Below are positions 56,566 through 64,000 of a stretch of 64,000 nucleotides of DNA, piece after piece. Source of the DNA: Rhodocyclaceae bacterium (GTDB lineage: Bacteria > Pseudomonadota > Gammaproteobacteria > Burkholderiales > Rhodocyclaceae). The stretch covers positions 1-64,000 of the forward strand of contig JAGWTC010000014.1 in the NCBI GenBank assembly GCA_028869135.1, written 5' to 3'. Within the stretch, counting starts at the first letter, position 1, and every line of letters starts with the position of its first letter. The notes under the pieces were generated by a model that was not told the DNA's origin, did no database searches, and saw nothing but the letters and a program-made list of their open reading frames with translations. The translations under genes and the position numbers were made by a program.

Positions 56566-56567
56566 GT

Positions 56568-57380
56568 TCAGTCCTGCCCGAGCTGTTCGCCGAGTTCGCG
56601 GCCGCGCGCCGCGGCAGCCTTGGCGGCGCGCGAAATGGCGGCGCGCACGGCGTCGTTTTCCAGCGAACGCAGCGCCGCCTCGGTGGTGCCGCCCTTGGAG
56701 GTCACGCGTTCGCGCAGGACGGCCGGCGCGTCGTTGCTGCGTGCCGCCAGGCGCGCCGCGCCCAGCGTGGTTTCCAGCGCCAGCTTGCGCGCCGACGGCA
56801 GGTCAAAACCCAGCTCCAGCGCAGCGGACTCAAGCGCCTCGATGAAATAGAAGACATAGGCCGGGCCACTGCCGGAAATGGCGGTGACGGCATCGACCTG
56901 CGCCTCGTCCTCGACCCAGATCGTCGAACCGACCGCGGTCAGTATCGTATCCGCCAATTGACGCTGCTCGGCATCGACGCCGGGCGCCGCATACAGGCCG
57001 GTAATGCCGGCGCCGATCAGGGCCGGCGTATTCGGCATGGTGCGGACGATGCGCTGATGCCCGCCCAGCCAGCGCGCGATGTCGGCGACGCGCAGGCCGG
57101 CGGCAATGCTCACGACGAGCTGGGCCTCCAGCTTGCCAATCAGCGGCGCCACCGCCTCGCGCATCTGTTGCGGCTTGACTGCCAGCGCCAGCACTTCGCA
57201 ATTCAGGCTGGCGGCGTCGAAGCTATCGGTGCAACGCACACCGAAGCGCTCGGTCAGGGCGTCGCGCACTTCGCCGTTGCGCTCGACGACCTGCATGCCC
57301 GCGGCGGAAAATCCCTTTTCGCGCAGACCGCCGATCAATGCGGAGGCCATGTTGCCGCCGCCGAGGAATGTGATTCTCAT
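56568..57380 (-). CDS. proC: Pyrroline-5-carboxylate reductase
   Basis: A 270-residue proline-biosynthetic enzyme. MRITFLGGGNMASALIGG holds the NAD(P) loop; VRTMPNTPALIGAGITGLYA and ISGSGPAYVFYFIEALESAA by its key SGSGPAYVF are diagnostic, and TSKGGTTEAAL closes the substrate site. It reduces pyrroline-5-carboxylate to proline. The ATG at 57380 is preferred; the upstream TTG at 57392 is unlikely. It lies between yggS and yggT. Confidence 0.95.
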   Translation of the reverse strand: MRITFLGGGNMASALIGGLREKGFSAAGMQVVERNGEVRDALTERFGVRCTDSFDAASLNCEVLALAVKPQQMREAVAPLIGKLEAQLVVSIAAGLRVADIARWLGGHQRIVRTMPNTPALIGAGITGLYAAPGVDAEQRQLADTILTAVGSTIWVEDEAQVDAVTAISGSGPAYVFYFIEALESAALELGFDLPSARKLALETTLGAARLAARSNDAPAVLRERVTSKGGTTEAALRSLENDAVRAAISRAAKAAAARGRELGEQLGQD

Positions 57381-57404
57381 ATGTGCAGTCAAAGGTTACG
57401 AGTT

Positions 57405-57447
57405 GAGAGTCGAGAGAAAACCCGATCAGGATTCTACTCTCGACTCT
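57405..57447. repeat. Inverted repeat between yggS and proC
   Basis: AGAGTCGAGAG (57406-57416) pairs with CTCTCGACTCT (57437-57447) around a 20-base loop. A third related piece, AGCTCTCGACGCTCGG, follows at 57450. It lies between two genes read leftwards and might attenuate transcription into proC. Confidence 0.5.
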
Positions 57448-58145
57448 TAGCTCTCGACGCTCGGCTGCCTCACGCCAAAAATCGCCGTGCCGATGCGCAC
57501 CAGGGTCGCCCCCGCCGCAATCGCGCTTTCGAGGTCATGCGACATGCCCATGGACAGAGTGTCCAGCGGCAGGCCCGCGGCCTTCAGTTGTTGATAAAGT
57601 TCACGCAGCTGGCCGAACTGTTTCGCCAGCAAGTCCGCATCGTCGGTCGGCTCGGGTACCGCCATCAGGCCCCGCAGCCGCAATCGCGGCAAGTCCGCGA
57701 CGGCATGCGCCAGCGCCGCCGCCGCTTCCGGCGCGACGCCGCTCTTGCTGGCCTCGCCGCTGACATTGACCTGGACGCAGACCTGCAGCGGCGGCAGATG
57801 TTCCGGCCGCTGCGCCGACAGGCGCTCGGCGATCCTGAGCCGGTCTATCGTGTGCACCCAGTCGAAGCGCTCCGCCACCTGGCGCGTCTTGTTGCTCTGC
57901 AAGGGGCCGATAAAGTGCCATTCGAGGTCGGCACCGGCAAGCGCGGCGATCTTCTCCACGCCTTCCTGCACATAGTTTTCGCCGAAGGCGCGCTGTCCGC
58001 AGGCGGCCGCCTCGCAGACAGCGGCGGCCGGCCAGGTCTTGGATACGGCGAGCAGCGCCACGTCCTGTGGCGCCCTACCGACAGCCTTGCAGGCTGCGGC
58101 AATACGGGCATGTACGGCTTGCAGGTTGGCGGAAATAGTTGTCAT
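57447..58145 (-). CDS. PLP homeostasis protein YggS (PLPBP)
   Basis: A 232-residue PLP-binding protein. Lys36 in LLAVSKTWPA forms the Schiff base, FGENYVQEGVEK is characteristic, and MSMGMSHDLESAIAAGATLVRIGTAIFG by its key GMSHDLESAI...RIGTAIFG is the family C-terminal motif. It is thought to buffer or deliver PLP and to affect amino-acid pools. The start is the ATG at 58145; it is divergent from pilT, a very common arrangement in proteobacteria. Confidence 0.94.
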   Translation of the reverse strand: MTTISANLQAVHARIAAACKAVGRAPQDVALLAVSKTWPAAAVCEAAACGQRAFGENYVQEGVEKIAALAGADLEWHFIGPLQSNKTRQVAERFDWVHTIDRLRIAERLSAQRPEHLPPLQVCVQVNVSGEASKSGVAPEAAAALAHAVADLPRLRLRGLMAVPEPTDDADLLAKQFGQLRELYQQLKAAGLPLDTLSMGMSHDLESAIAAGATLVRIGTAIFGVRQPSVES

Positions 58146-58150
58146 ATAAT
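58145..58150 (+). promoter_or_regulatory. Possible -10 box of pilT
   Basis: A perfect TATAAT overlaps the yggS start codon and lies 88 bases before the pilT ATG. The -35 region is not clear (TTGCAG at 58119 is 20 bases away). It is a candidate only. Confidence 0.3.
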
Positions 58151-58237
58151 GCCTCGGCAGTATATCAGCCGACACCGCCGATCAACGCGCTGTCAGCTTG
58201 CGTTTCCGCCCCTCGCACTTCCCTTTCTGGAACCTCG

Positions 58238-59281
58238 ATGGACATTACCGAACTGCTTGCCTTCGTCGTCAAGAACAAGGCCTCAGACCTGCACCTTTCC
58301 GCCGGTCTGCCTCCGATGATCCGCGTCCATGGCGACGTGCGCCGCATCAATCTGCCGCCGCTGGAGCACAAGGACGTGCATGCCATGGTGTACGACATCA
58401 TGAACGACGGTCAGCGCAAGGTGTATGAAGAGCATCTGGAGTGCGACTTTTCCTTCGCCGTGCCCAATCTGGCGCGCTTCCGCGTCAATGCCTTCGTGCA
58501 GCAACGCGGCGCCGGCGCAGTGTTCCGGACCATTCCGTCCAAGGTGCTGTCGCTGGAGCAGTTGAACGCACCCAAGATCTTCGGCGAGATCGCGCGGACG
58601 CCGCGCGGCATCGTGCTCGTCACCGGCCCGACCGGCTCGGGCAAGTCCACCACGCTGGCGGCCATGGTCGACGACATCAACGAGAACGAATACGGTCACA
58701 TCCTCACCGTCGAGGACCCGATCGAATTCGTGCACGAATCCAAGAAGTGCCTGATCAACCAGCGCGAAGTCGGCCCGCACACCCTGTCCTTCTCCAATGC
58801 CCTGCGCTCGGCGTTGCGCGAGGACCCGGACGTGATCCTGGTCGGCGAAATGCGCGACCTCGAAACCATACGCCTGGCGCTGACCGCCGCCGAAACCGGC
58901 CACCTCGTGTTCGGCACGCTGCACACCAGCTCTGCCGCCAAGACGATAGATCGTGTCGTCGACGTGTTCCCGGCGGCCGAAAAGGAAATGGTGCGCGCCA
59001 TGCTGTCCGAGTCGCTGCGCGCAGTCATCTCGCAGACGCTGCTGAAGACCAAGGACGGCGCCGGGCGCGTGGCCGCGCACGAGATCATGATAGGCACGCC
59101 GGCTATTCGCAATCTGATCCGCGAAAACAAGATCGCCCAGATGTACTCGGCGATCCAGACCGGCCAGCAGTTCGGCATGCAGACGCTGGACCAGAATCTG
59201 CAGGATCTGGTCCGCCGCAATATTGTCTCGGCCGCCGACGCCAAGACCAAGGCCGCCAACAAGGATGCGTTCGGCATTTAG
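58238..59281 (+). CDS. pilT: Type IV pilus retraction ATPase PilT
   Basis: A 347-residue hexameric ATPase. Walker A is GPTGSGKST (130-138), the Asp box VEDPIEFVHE, Walker B ILVGEMRDLETI and the His box ETGHLVFGTLHTSSA. A PAS-like N-domain (1-100) starts with LLAFVVKNKASDLHLSAG. AIRNLIRENK (about 285-295) near the C-terminus is the AIRNLIRE motif needed for retraction. It disassembles pilin for twitching motility. It precedes pilU, its partner motor. Confidence 0.96.
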   Translation: MDITELLAFVVKNKASDLHLSAGLPPMIRVHGDVRRINLPPLEHKDVHAMVYDIMNDGQRKVYEEHLECDFSFAVPNLARFRVNAFVQQRGAGAVFRTIPSKVLSLEQLNAPKIFGEIARTPRGIVLVTGPTGSGKSTTLAAMVDDINENEYGHILTVEDPIEFVHESKKCLINQREVGPHTLSFSNALRSALREDPDVILVGEMRDLETIRLALTAAETGHLVFGTLHTSSAAKTIDRVVDVFPAAEKEMVRAMLSESLRAVISQTLLKTKDGAGRVAAHEIMIGTPAIRNLIRENKIAQMYSAIQTGQQFGMQTLDQNLQDLVRRNIVSAADAKTKAANKDAFGI

Positions 59282-59396
59282 GCGCCGAACGCATTCTTGT
59301 TCCCGCAATACCCGCCCCTACCCCTCCCTCGCAGGGAGGCTACCGAGATGAGCCGCATAGGCGGCTGAAGATTTTGGGCACGAGTGGAGATCGATG

Positions 59397-60533
59397 ATGG
59401 AAAAAGACGAAGGCCTGAAATTCATGTACCAACTGCTGGCCAATATGGTCAGCAGAAAGGGCTCTGACCTCTTCATCACCTCGGGCTTCCCGCCTGCGAT
59501 CAAGGTCGACGGCAGAATGACACCCGTGACGCAGCAGGTGCTAAGCCAGCAACACACGCTGGAACTGGCCCGCGCCATCATGAACGACAAGCAGGCGGCC
59601 GAATTCGAAGCCAACAAGGAATGCAATTTCGCGATCAATCCGGCCGGCATCGGTCGCTTCCGCGTGAATGCCTTCGTCCAGCAGGGCCGCGTCGGCCTGG
59701 TGCTGCGGACCATCAACACCACCATCCCCGAGCTCGACGAGCTCAAGCTGCCGGCCGTGCTCAAGGACGTGGCCATGACCAAGCGCGGCCTCGTGCTTTT
59801 CGTCGGCGGCACCGGCTCGGGCAAGTCCACCTCGCTGGCGGCAATGATCGGCCACCGCAACCAGAACTCCTACGGTCACATCATCACCATCGAGGACCCG
59901 GTTGAATACGTTCACGAGCACAAGAACTGCATCGTCACGCAGCGCGAGGTTGGCGTCGATACCGACTCCTGGGAAACGGCGCTGAAGAACACGCTGCGCC
60001 AGGCACCGGACGTCATCCTGATCGGCGAAATCCGCGACAAGGAGACAATGGAGCACGCCATCGCCTTCGCCGAGACCGGCCACCTGTGCATGGGCACACT
60101 GCACGCCAACAACTCCAACCAGGCGCTGGACCGCATCATCAACTTCTTCCCCGAAGAGCGCCGTCCGCAACTCCTGATGGATCTGTCGCTGAATCTCAAG
60201 GCCATCGTCTCGCAGCGCCTGATTCCGATACGCGAAGGCAAGGGCCGCACCGCCGCGGTTGAAATCCTGCTCAACTCGCCGCTGATCTCCGACCAGATCG
60301 GCAAGGGCGAGGTGCATGACATCAAGGAAACCATGAAGCGGTCGCGCGAGCTCGGCATGCAGACCTTCGACCAGGCGCTGTTCGACCTCTATGAAAACGA
60401 CCAGATCAGTTACGAGGATGCGCTGCGCTTCGCCGACTCGATGAACGAGGTGCGCCTGATGATCAAGCTGCATGGCAAGGAGGCGCATGGCACCGACATC
60501 AATGCCGGCATTCAGCATCTCGATATCGTCTGA
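59397..60533 (+). CDS. pilU: Type IV pilus retraction ATPase PilU
   Basis: A 378-residue PilT paralogue. Walker A is GGTGSGKST (137-145), the Asp box IEDPVEYVHEH, Walker B LIGEIRDKETM and the His box ETGHLCMGTLHANN. The C-terminus is longer than in PilT and lacks AIRNLIRE, as is normal for PilU, which supports force during retraction with PilT. I prefer the second of two adjacent ATGs (59397) because GGAG is 7 bases away; 59394 is possible. A terminator follows. Confidence 0.94.
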   Translation: MEKDEGLKFMYQLLANMVSRKGSDLFITSGFPPAIKVDGRMTPVTQQVLSQQHTLELARAIMNDKQAAEFEANKECNFAINPAGIGRFRVNAFVQQGRVGLVLRTINTTIPELDELKLPAVLKDVAMTKRGLVLFVGGTGSGKSTSLAAMIGHRNQNSYGHIITIEDPVEYVHEHKNCIVTQREVGVDTDSWETALKNTLRQAPDVILIGEIRDKETMEHAIAFAETGHLCMGTLHANNSNQALDRIINFFPEERRPQLLMDLSLNLKAIVSQRLIPIREGKGRTAAVEILLNSPLISDQIGKGEVHDIKETMKRSRELGMQTFDQALFDLYENDQISYEDALRFADSMNEVRLMIKLHGKEAHGTDINAGIQHLDIV

Positions 60534-60551
60534 CCTCCTTGCTGCACAGAC

Positions 60552-60581
60552 AAAAAAGCCACGGCATGCCGTGGCTTTTTT
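60552..60581. terminator. Bidirectional terminator between pilU and the TerC gene
   Basis: AAGCCACGGCA and TGCCGTGGCTT form a perfect 11-base stem with almost no loop, flanked by A6 and T6 runs. It can terminate both the pilU transcript and the convergent TerC transcript. Confidence 0.9.
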
Positions 60582-60599
60582 GCTTTCCGGGCAAGGCGC

Positions 60600-61364
<765 letters not shown>

Positions 61365-61616
61365 GCAACCAAATCTCCATTCCGTTGAACGTTGAAAATT
61401 CAGCGCACGCTACGCGGGCAGTCCGGTGAAATACGGAGGACGCTGACGACCGGCTTGCATCCACGCGACATGCGCGGGCATAGCTGGAGCATCCTAGGGT
61501 CGGGACATTGTCTTGTCGTGGTATTGGGGAATCGCCACCTTAACAGGCTTTACAGCCCGGGTAAATAAACGCATCGCCGTCCGTATCGATGCGATCGACG
61601 GCGATGCCTGCCGCAA
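61365..61616. other. 252-base gap between TerC and Rnk-like genes
   Basis: I see no gene here. GGAG lies 10 bases before the TerC ATG. Several short palindromic bits occur but none matches the manganese riboswitch or a pH-responsive element I know. Confidence 0.4.
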
Positions 61617-62021
61617 TTACAGGTGAAACTGGCCCGCGGCCTCGGGCTGAAAAGGAATTGCGAGAATCTGCATGTGCCGCTGCACGCCGTTGGGCAGCGT
61701 GAAGGCGATCGATTCGCCCACGCGCATGCCGAGCAGGGCTGCGCCGACACATGAAGTGACCGATAGGCGCTGATGCGCATTGTCGGCGAGCGAAGGATAG
61801 ACCAGGGTCGCCTCACACTCCAATCCGGTGTCGAGATCGCGATAGGCGACGAGGCTGTTCATGGTGACGACGTTGTCGGCAATGACTTCGCCGGGCACGA
61901 TGTCGGCATTGTCGAGAATCGCGCCAATACGCTCGCCTTCGTCGTCGGCAAGCTGGCCGCGGGCATGCAGCATGCGTTCAAGTCGCATGACGTCGAGCTG
62001 GGTCAGGCATGGGTGATGCAT
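61617..62021 (-). CDS. Rnk/GreA-C-terminal domain protein
   Basis: A 134-residue protein of the Rnk type: a short N-terminal coiled coil (RLERMLHARG) and a GreA/GreB-like C-terminal domain (about 48-130; VTMNSLVAYRDLDTG, VGAALLGMRVGESIAFTLPNG). Rnk regulates nucleoside diphosphate kinase and interacts with RNA polymerase in the secondary channel region. It is a stand-alone regulator in the cytoplasm. GGAG lies 8 bases before the ATG at 62021. Confidence 0.85.
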   Translation of the reverse strand: MHHPCLTQLDVMRLERMLHARGQLADDEGERIGAILDNADIVPGEVIADNVVTMNSLVAYRDLDTGLECEATLVYPSLADNAHQRLSVTSCVGAALLGMRVGESIAFTLPNGVQRHMQILAIPFQPEAAGQFHL

Positions 62022-62215
62022 CTTGTTTTCTCCTCTGAAAGTCGATCTGTCCGTCGATACGCGACGGGAACGGAAATCGCCCCGGCAGAGTGCGAATGCG
62101 GCTCTACCGGGCCCCAACGAGGCAGGAAAGATCCTTGGCGCAAACGAAGCGGCCGGCGTGCGACCGGCTTGTGCGCGGAAAAAGAAAACGGGGACGCAGC
62201 ATGATGCGCTGAATC

Positions 62216-63058
62216 TTACGCCATGGCGCGCAAACGCGCCACGCGCTCCTCGGTCGCCGGATGCGTGCTGAAAAGCCCGGCCAGACCGCCGCCGGAGAGC
62301 GGATTCATAATCATCATCTGCGCGGTTTCCGGATGCGCTTCGGCGGTGGCCATGGGAATACCGCGCGCGTAGCTGTGGATTTTCACCAGCGCGTCGGCGA
62401 GCGCGTGCGGATCGCCGCTGATCTCGGCGCCGCCGCGATCAGCATCGAATTCGCGGGCGCGCGAAATCGCCATCTGGATCAGGCTGGCGGCCAGCGGCGC
62501 CAGCAGCGCCACGGCGATGCCGGCGATGGGGTTGGCGGGGCGGCCTTCGGAGTCACGACCACCAAAGAACATGGCGAAGTTTGCCAGCGCGGAAATGGCG
62601 CCGGCCAGCGTCGCCGAGATCGTCGAAATCAGGATGTCGCGGTGACGCACATGCGCCAGCTCATGCGCCATCACGCCGCGCAGTTCGCGTGCCGACAGCA
62701 TCTGCAGAATGCCGGTGGTCGCGGCCACGGCGGCGTTTTCGGGATTGCGGCCAGTGGCAAAGGCGTTCGGTTGGTCTTCGTGAATGATGTAGACCCGGGG
62801 CATGGGCAGGCCGGCGCGGCCGGCCAGCTCCTTGACCATGTTGTAGAGATAAGGCGAAGACGCGGCATCGACTTCCTGCGCGTTGTACATCTTCAGCACC
62901 ATGTCCGCCGAGAACCAATAGGCGAAGAAGTTCATGCCGCCGCCGAACAGAAGGGCGAGCAGCATGCCATTGGTGCCGCCGATGTAGGCGCCGATCAGGC
63001 CGAACAAGGCCATGATGCCTGCCATCAGGATCGAGGTCTTGAGCCAGTTGCCGAGCAT
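62216..63058 (-). CDS. htpX: Membrane zinc metalloprotease HtpX
   Basis: A 280-residue protease. The zinc motif HELAH gives His132, Glu133 and His136, and the third ligand is expected in [12 protein letters not shown]. Hydrophobic helices lie at 7-30 and 32-50 and two more after the zinc site. HtpX degrades damaged membrane proteins together with FtsH. It lies 79 bases downstream of the fmt stop, a common betaproteobacterial order. Confidence 0.95.
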   Translation of the reverse strand: MLGNWLKTSILMAGIMALFGLIGAYIGGTNGMLLALLFGGGMNFFAYWFSADMVLKMYNAQEVDAASSPYLYNMVKELAGRAGLPMPRVYIIHEDQPNAFATGRNPENAAVAATTGILQMLSARELRGVMAHELAHVRHRDILISTISATLAGAISALANFAMFFGGRDSEGRPANPIAGIAVALLAPLAASLIQMAISRAREFDADRGGAEISGDPHALADALVKIHSYARGIPMATAEAHPETAQMMIMNPLSGGGLAGLFSTHPATEERVARLRAMA

Positions 63059-63137
63059 GAAAAAGTCTCCGTCAAGGGATCACGAATACTTAGATGGGGA
63101 ATGGCGGCAAAAATTCAATTGCCGCGACAGGAAAAGC

Positions 63138-64000
63138 TCAGCCGAGCCGATCGCCGGCGTTCAAGGCAAAGCCCTGCAGAAACTCTCTTGTCGCAAGCCG
63201 CTTGCTGCCGGGCTTTTGCAGGTTTTGCAGGGCCAGCACCCCTTCGCCGCAAGCCACGGTCAAGTGCGAGCCGTCGGCCGTCAACACCGTGCCCGGAGCG
63301 CCGGCGCCGGCTACGGCATCGGCTCGCCAGACCTTGATCGACACACCGCCGAATTCGGTCGCCGCTCCCGGAAAGGGATCGAAAGCGCGGATGCGGCGCT
63401 CGATCTCGGGCGCCGGCCGCGACCAGTCTATGCGCGCCTCGGCCTTGCTGATCTTGGCGGCGTAAGTCACGCCGGCTTCGGGCTGGGGCTCGGGCTTGAG
63501 TTGGCCATAACGCGCCAGCGCGTCGACGATGAGTCGCGCACCCTGCGCGGCCAGCTTGTCGTGCAGCGTTACCGCCGTGTCATCGGCGGCAATCGTCAGC
63601 GCCTCCTTGAGCAGCATGGCACCGGTATCGAGGCCGGCGTTCATCTGCATGATGGTGACGCCGGTTTCCGCATCGCCGGCTTCGATGGCGCGCTGAATGG
63701 GCGCCGCACCACGCCAGCGCGGCAGCAATGAGGCGTGTATGTTCAGGCAGCCGATGCGCGGCATGTCCAGCACCGCCTGCGGCAGGATGATGCCGTAGGC
63801 GGCGACCACCATGCAGTCGGAGTTGGCGTCGCGAATGGCGTCGTGCGTGGCCGGATCGCGCAGCTTTTCGGGCTGGTAGACCGGAATGCCGTGCTTCAGC
63901 GCCACCTGCTTGACGGCGCTTGCCTGCAACTGCATGCCGCGCCCGGCCGGCCGGTCGGGCTGCGTGAGCACAAGCTTTATATTGTGACCAGCGGCAATCA
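63138..64000 (-). CDS. fmt: Methionyl-tRNA formyltransferase, 3' part (5' end outside window)
   Basis: Read from the right edge, the frame is already open: the last bases encode [21 protein letters not shown], shown by its key [13 protein letters not shown], the usual region near residue 35 of Fmt. The catalytic part has [20 protein letters not shown] (key [12 protein letters not shown]), and the C-terminal domain (from about [18 protein letters not shown]) binds initiator tRNA. It formylates Met-tRNAfMet with 10-formyl-THF. Roughly 30 N-terminal residues are missing; a partner def gene is expected beyond the edge. Confidence 0.95.
   Translation of the reverse strand, partial: IAAGHNIKLVLTQPDRPAGRGMQLQASAVKQVALKHGIPVYQPEKLRDPATHDAIRDANSDCMVVAAYGIILPQAVLDMPRIGCLNIHASLLPRWRGAAPIQRAIEAGDAETGVTIMQMNAGLDTGAMLLKEALTIAADDTAVTLHDKLAAQGARLIVDALARYGQLKPEPQPEAGVTYAAKISKAEARIDWSRPAPEIERRIRAFDPFPGAATEFGGVSIKVWRADAVAGAGAPGTVLTADGSHLTVACGEGVLALQNLQKPGSKRLATREFLQGFALNAGDRLG

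Noticed and set aside
61365-61540. Possible manganese (yybP-ykoY) riboswitch before the TerC gene
   Set aside because: I looked for the conserved GGGGAGUA and CUGAC-type elements on the minus strand and did not find them.

Overview
The window looks like chromosome from a high-GC, Gram-negative betaproteobacterium, probably near the Rhodocyclales or a related sulfur/aromatics-degrading lineage. The reasons are the PilT/PilU pair, CysTWA-CysB order, BioC/BioH, a pseudo-dihydroorotase next to PyrB, HtpX-Fmt order and a PEP-CTERM protein. This is inference from gene content and order; no rRNA or tRNA gene was seen. Most of it is housekeeping DNA with short intergenic gaps and several 4-nt start/stop overlaps.

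Layout: (1) 1-8,221: a Ser/Thr kinase cut by the left edge, yicC, a membrane protein, then a minus-strand run with an LprI-MliC fusion, bioC, bioH, cca, an NDUFA9-like reductase and the lytic transglycosylase slt. (2) 8,371-18,307: signalling proteins (a GADEF-EAL protein, a PAS-GGDEF cyclase, a hybrid histidine kinase with a lone receiver) between a formyl-THF cyclo-ligase, a MalY/PatB-type enzyme and small unknowns. (3) 18,527-25,601: the most interesting block, a co-directional operon of GntR regulator, AprA-like flavoprotein, AprB-like ferredoxin, SsuA/SsuC/SsuB-like ABC importer and HEAT-repeat protein. (4) 25,613-32,460: pyrF, an MFS exporter, a degenerate EAL protein, a guanidinium exporter under a guanidine-II (mini-ykkC) riboswitch, a PEP-CTERM protein, a VOC protein and NDH-2. 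(5) 32,714-39,473: the sulfate uptake operon sbp-sbp-cysT-cysW-cysA-cysB with a divergent TrxC. (6) 39,608-50,302: ilvA, a CorC/HlyC-type protein, a YqaA-like protein, a GGDEF-EAL protein, MgtC, then yqgE-ruvX-pyrB-pyrX and a CheZ-like small protein. (7) 50,333-64,000: metH, an AmpG-like permease, yggT-proC-yggS, divergent pilT-pilU, a TerC protein, an Rnk-like factor, htpX and the 3' part of fmt.

How it fits together: sulfur is a recurring theme. Sulfate import and CysB lie about 10 kb from the AprBA-like operon, and the regions upstream of both share the 12-mer CGATTTGCATAT. I propose that region 3 is an uncharacterised import-and-redox system for an oxidised sulfur compound: an AprBA relative lacking two arginines I recall from the APS-reductase substrate segment, paired with a binding protein that carries a NosL-like C-terminal domain. 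A second theme is cyclic-di-GMP and phosphorelay signalling, with four GGDEF/EAL proteins (two visibly degenerate), a hybrid kinase and a candidate CheZ-like phosphatase, alongside the type IV pilus motors PilT/PilU.
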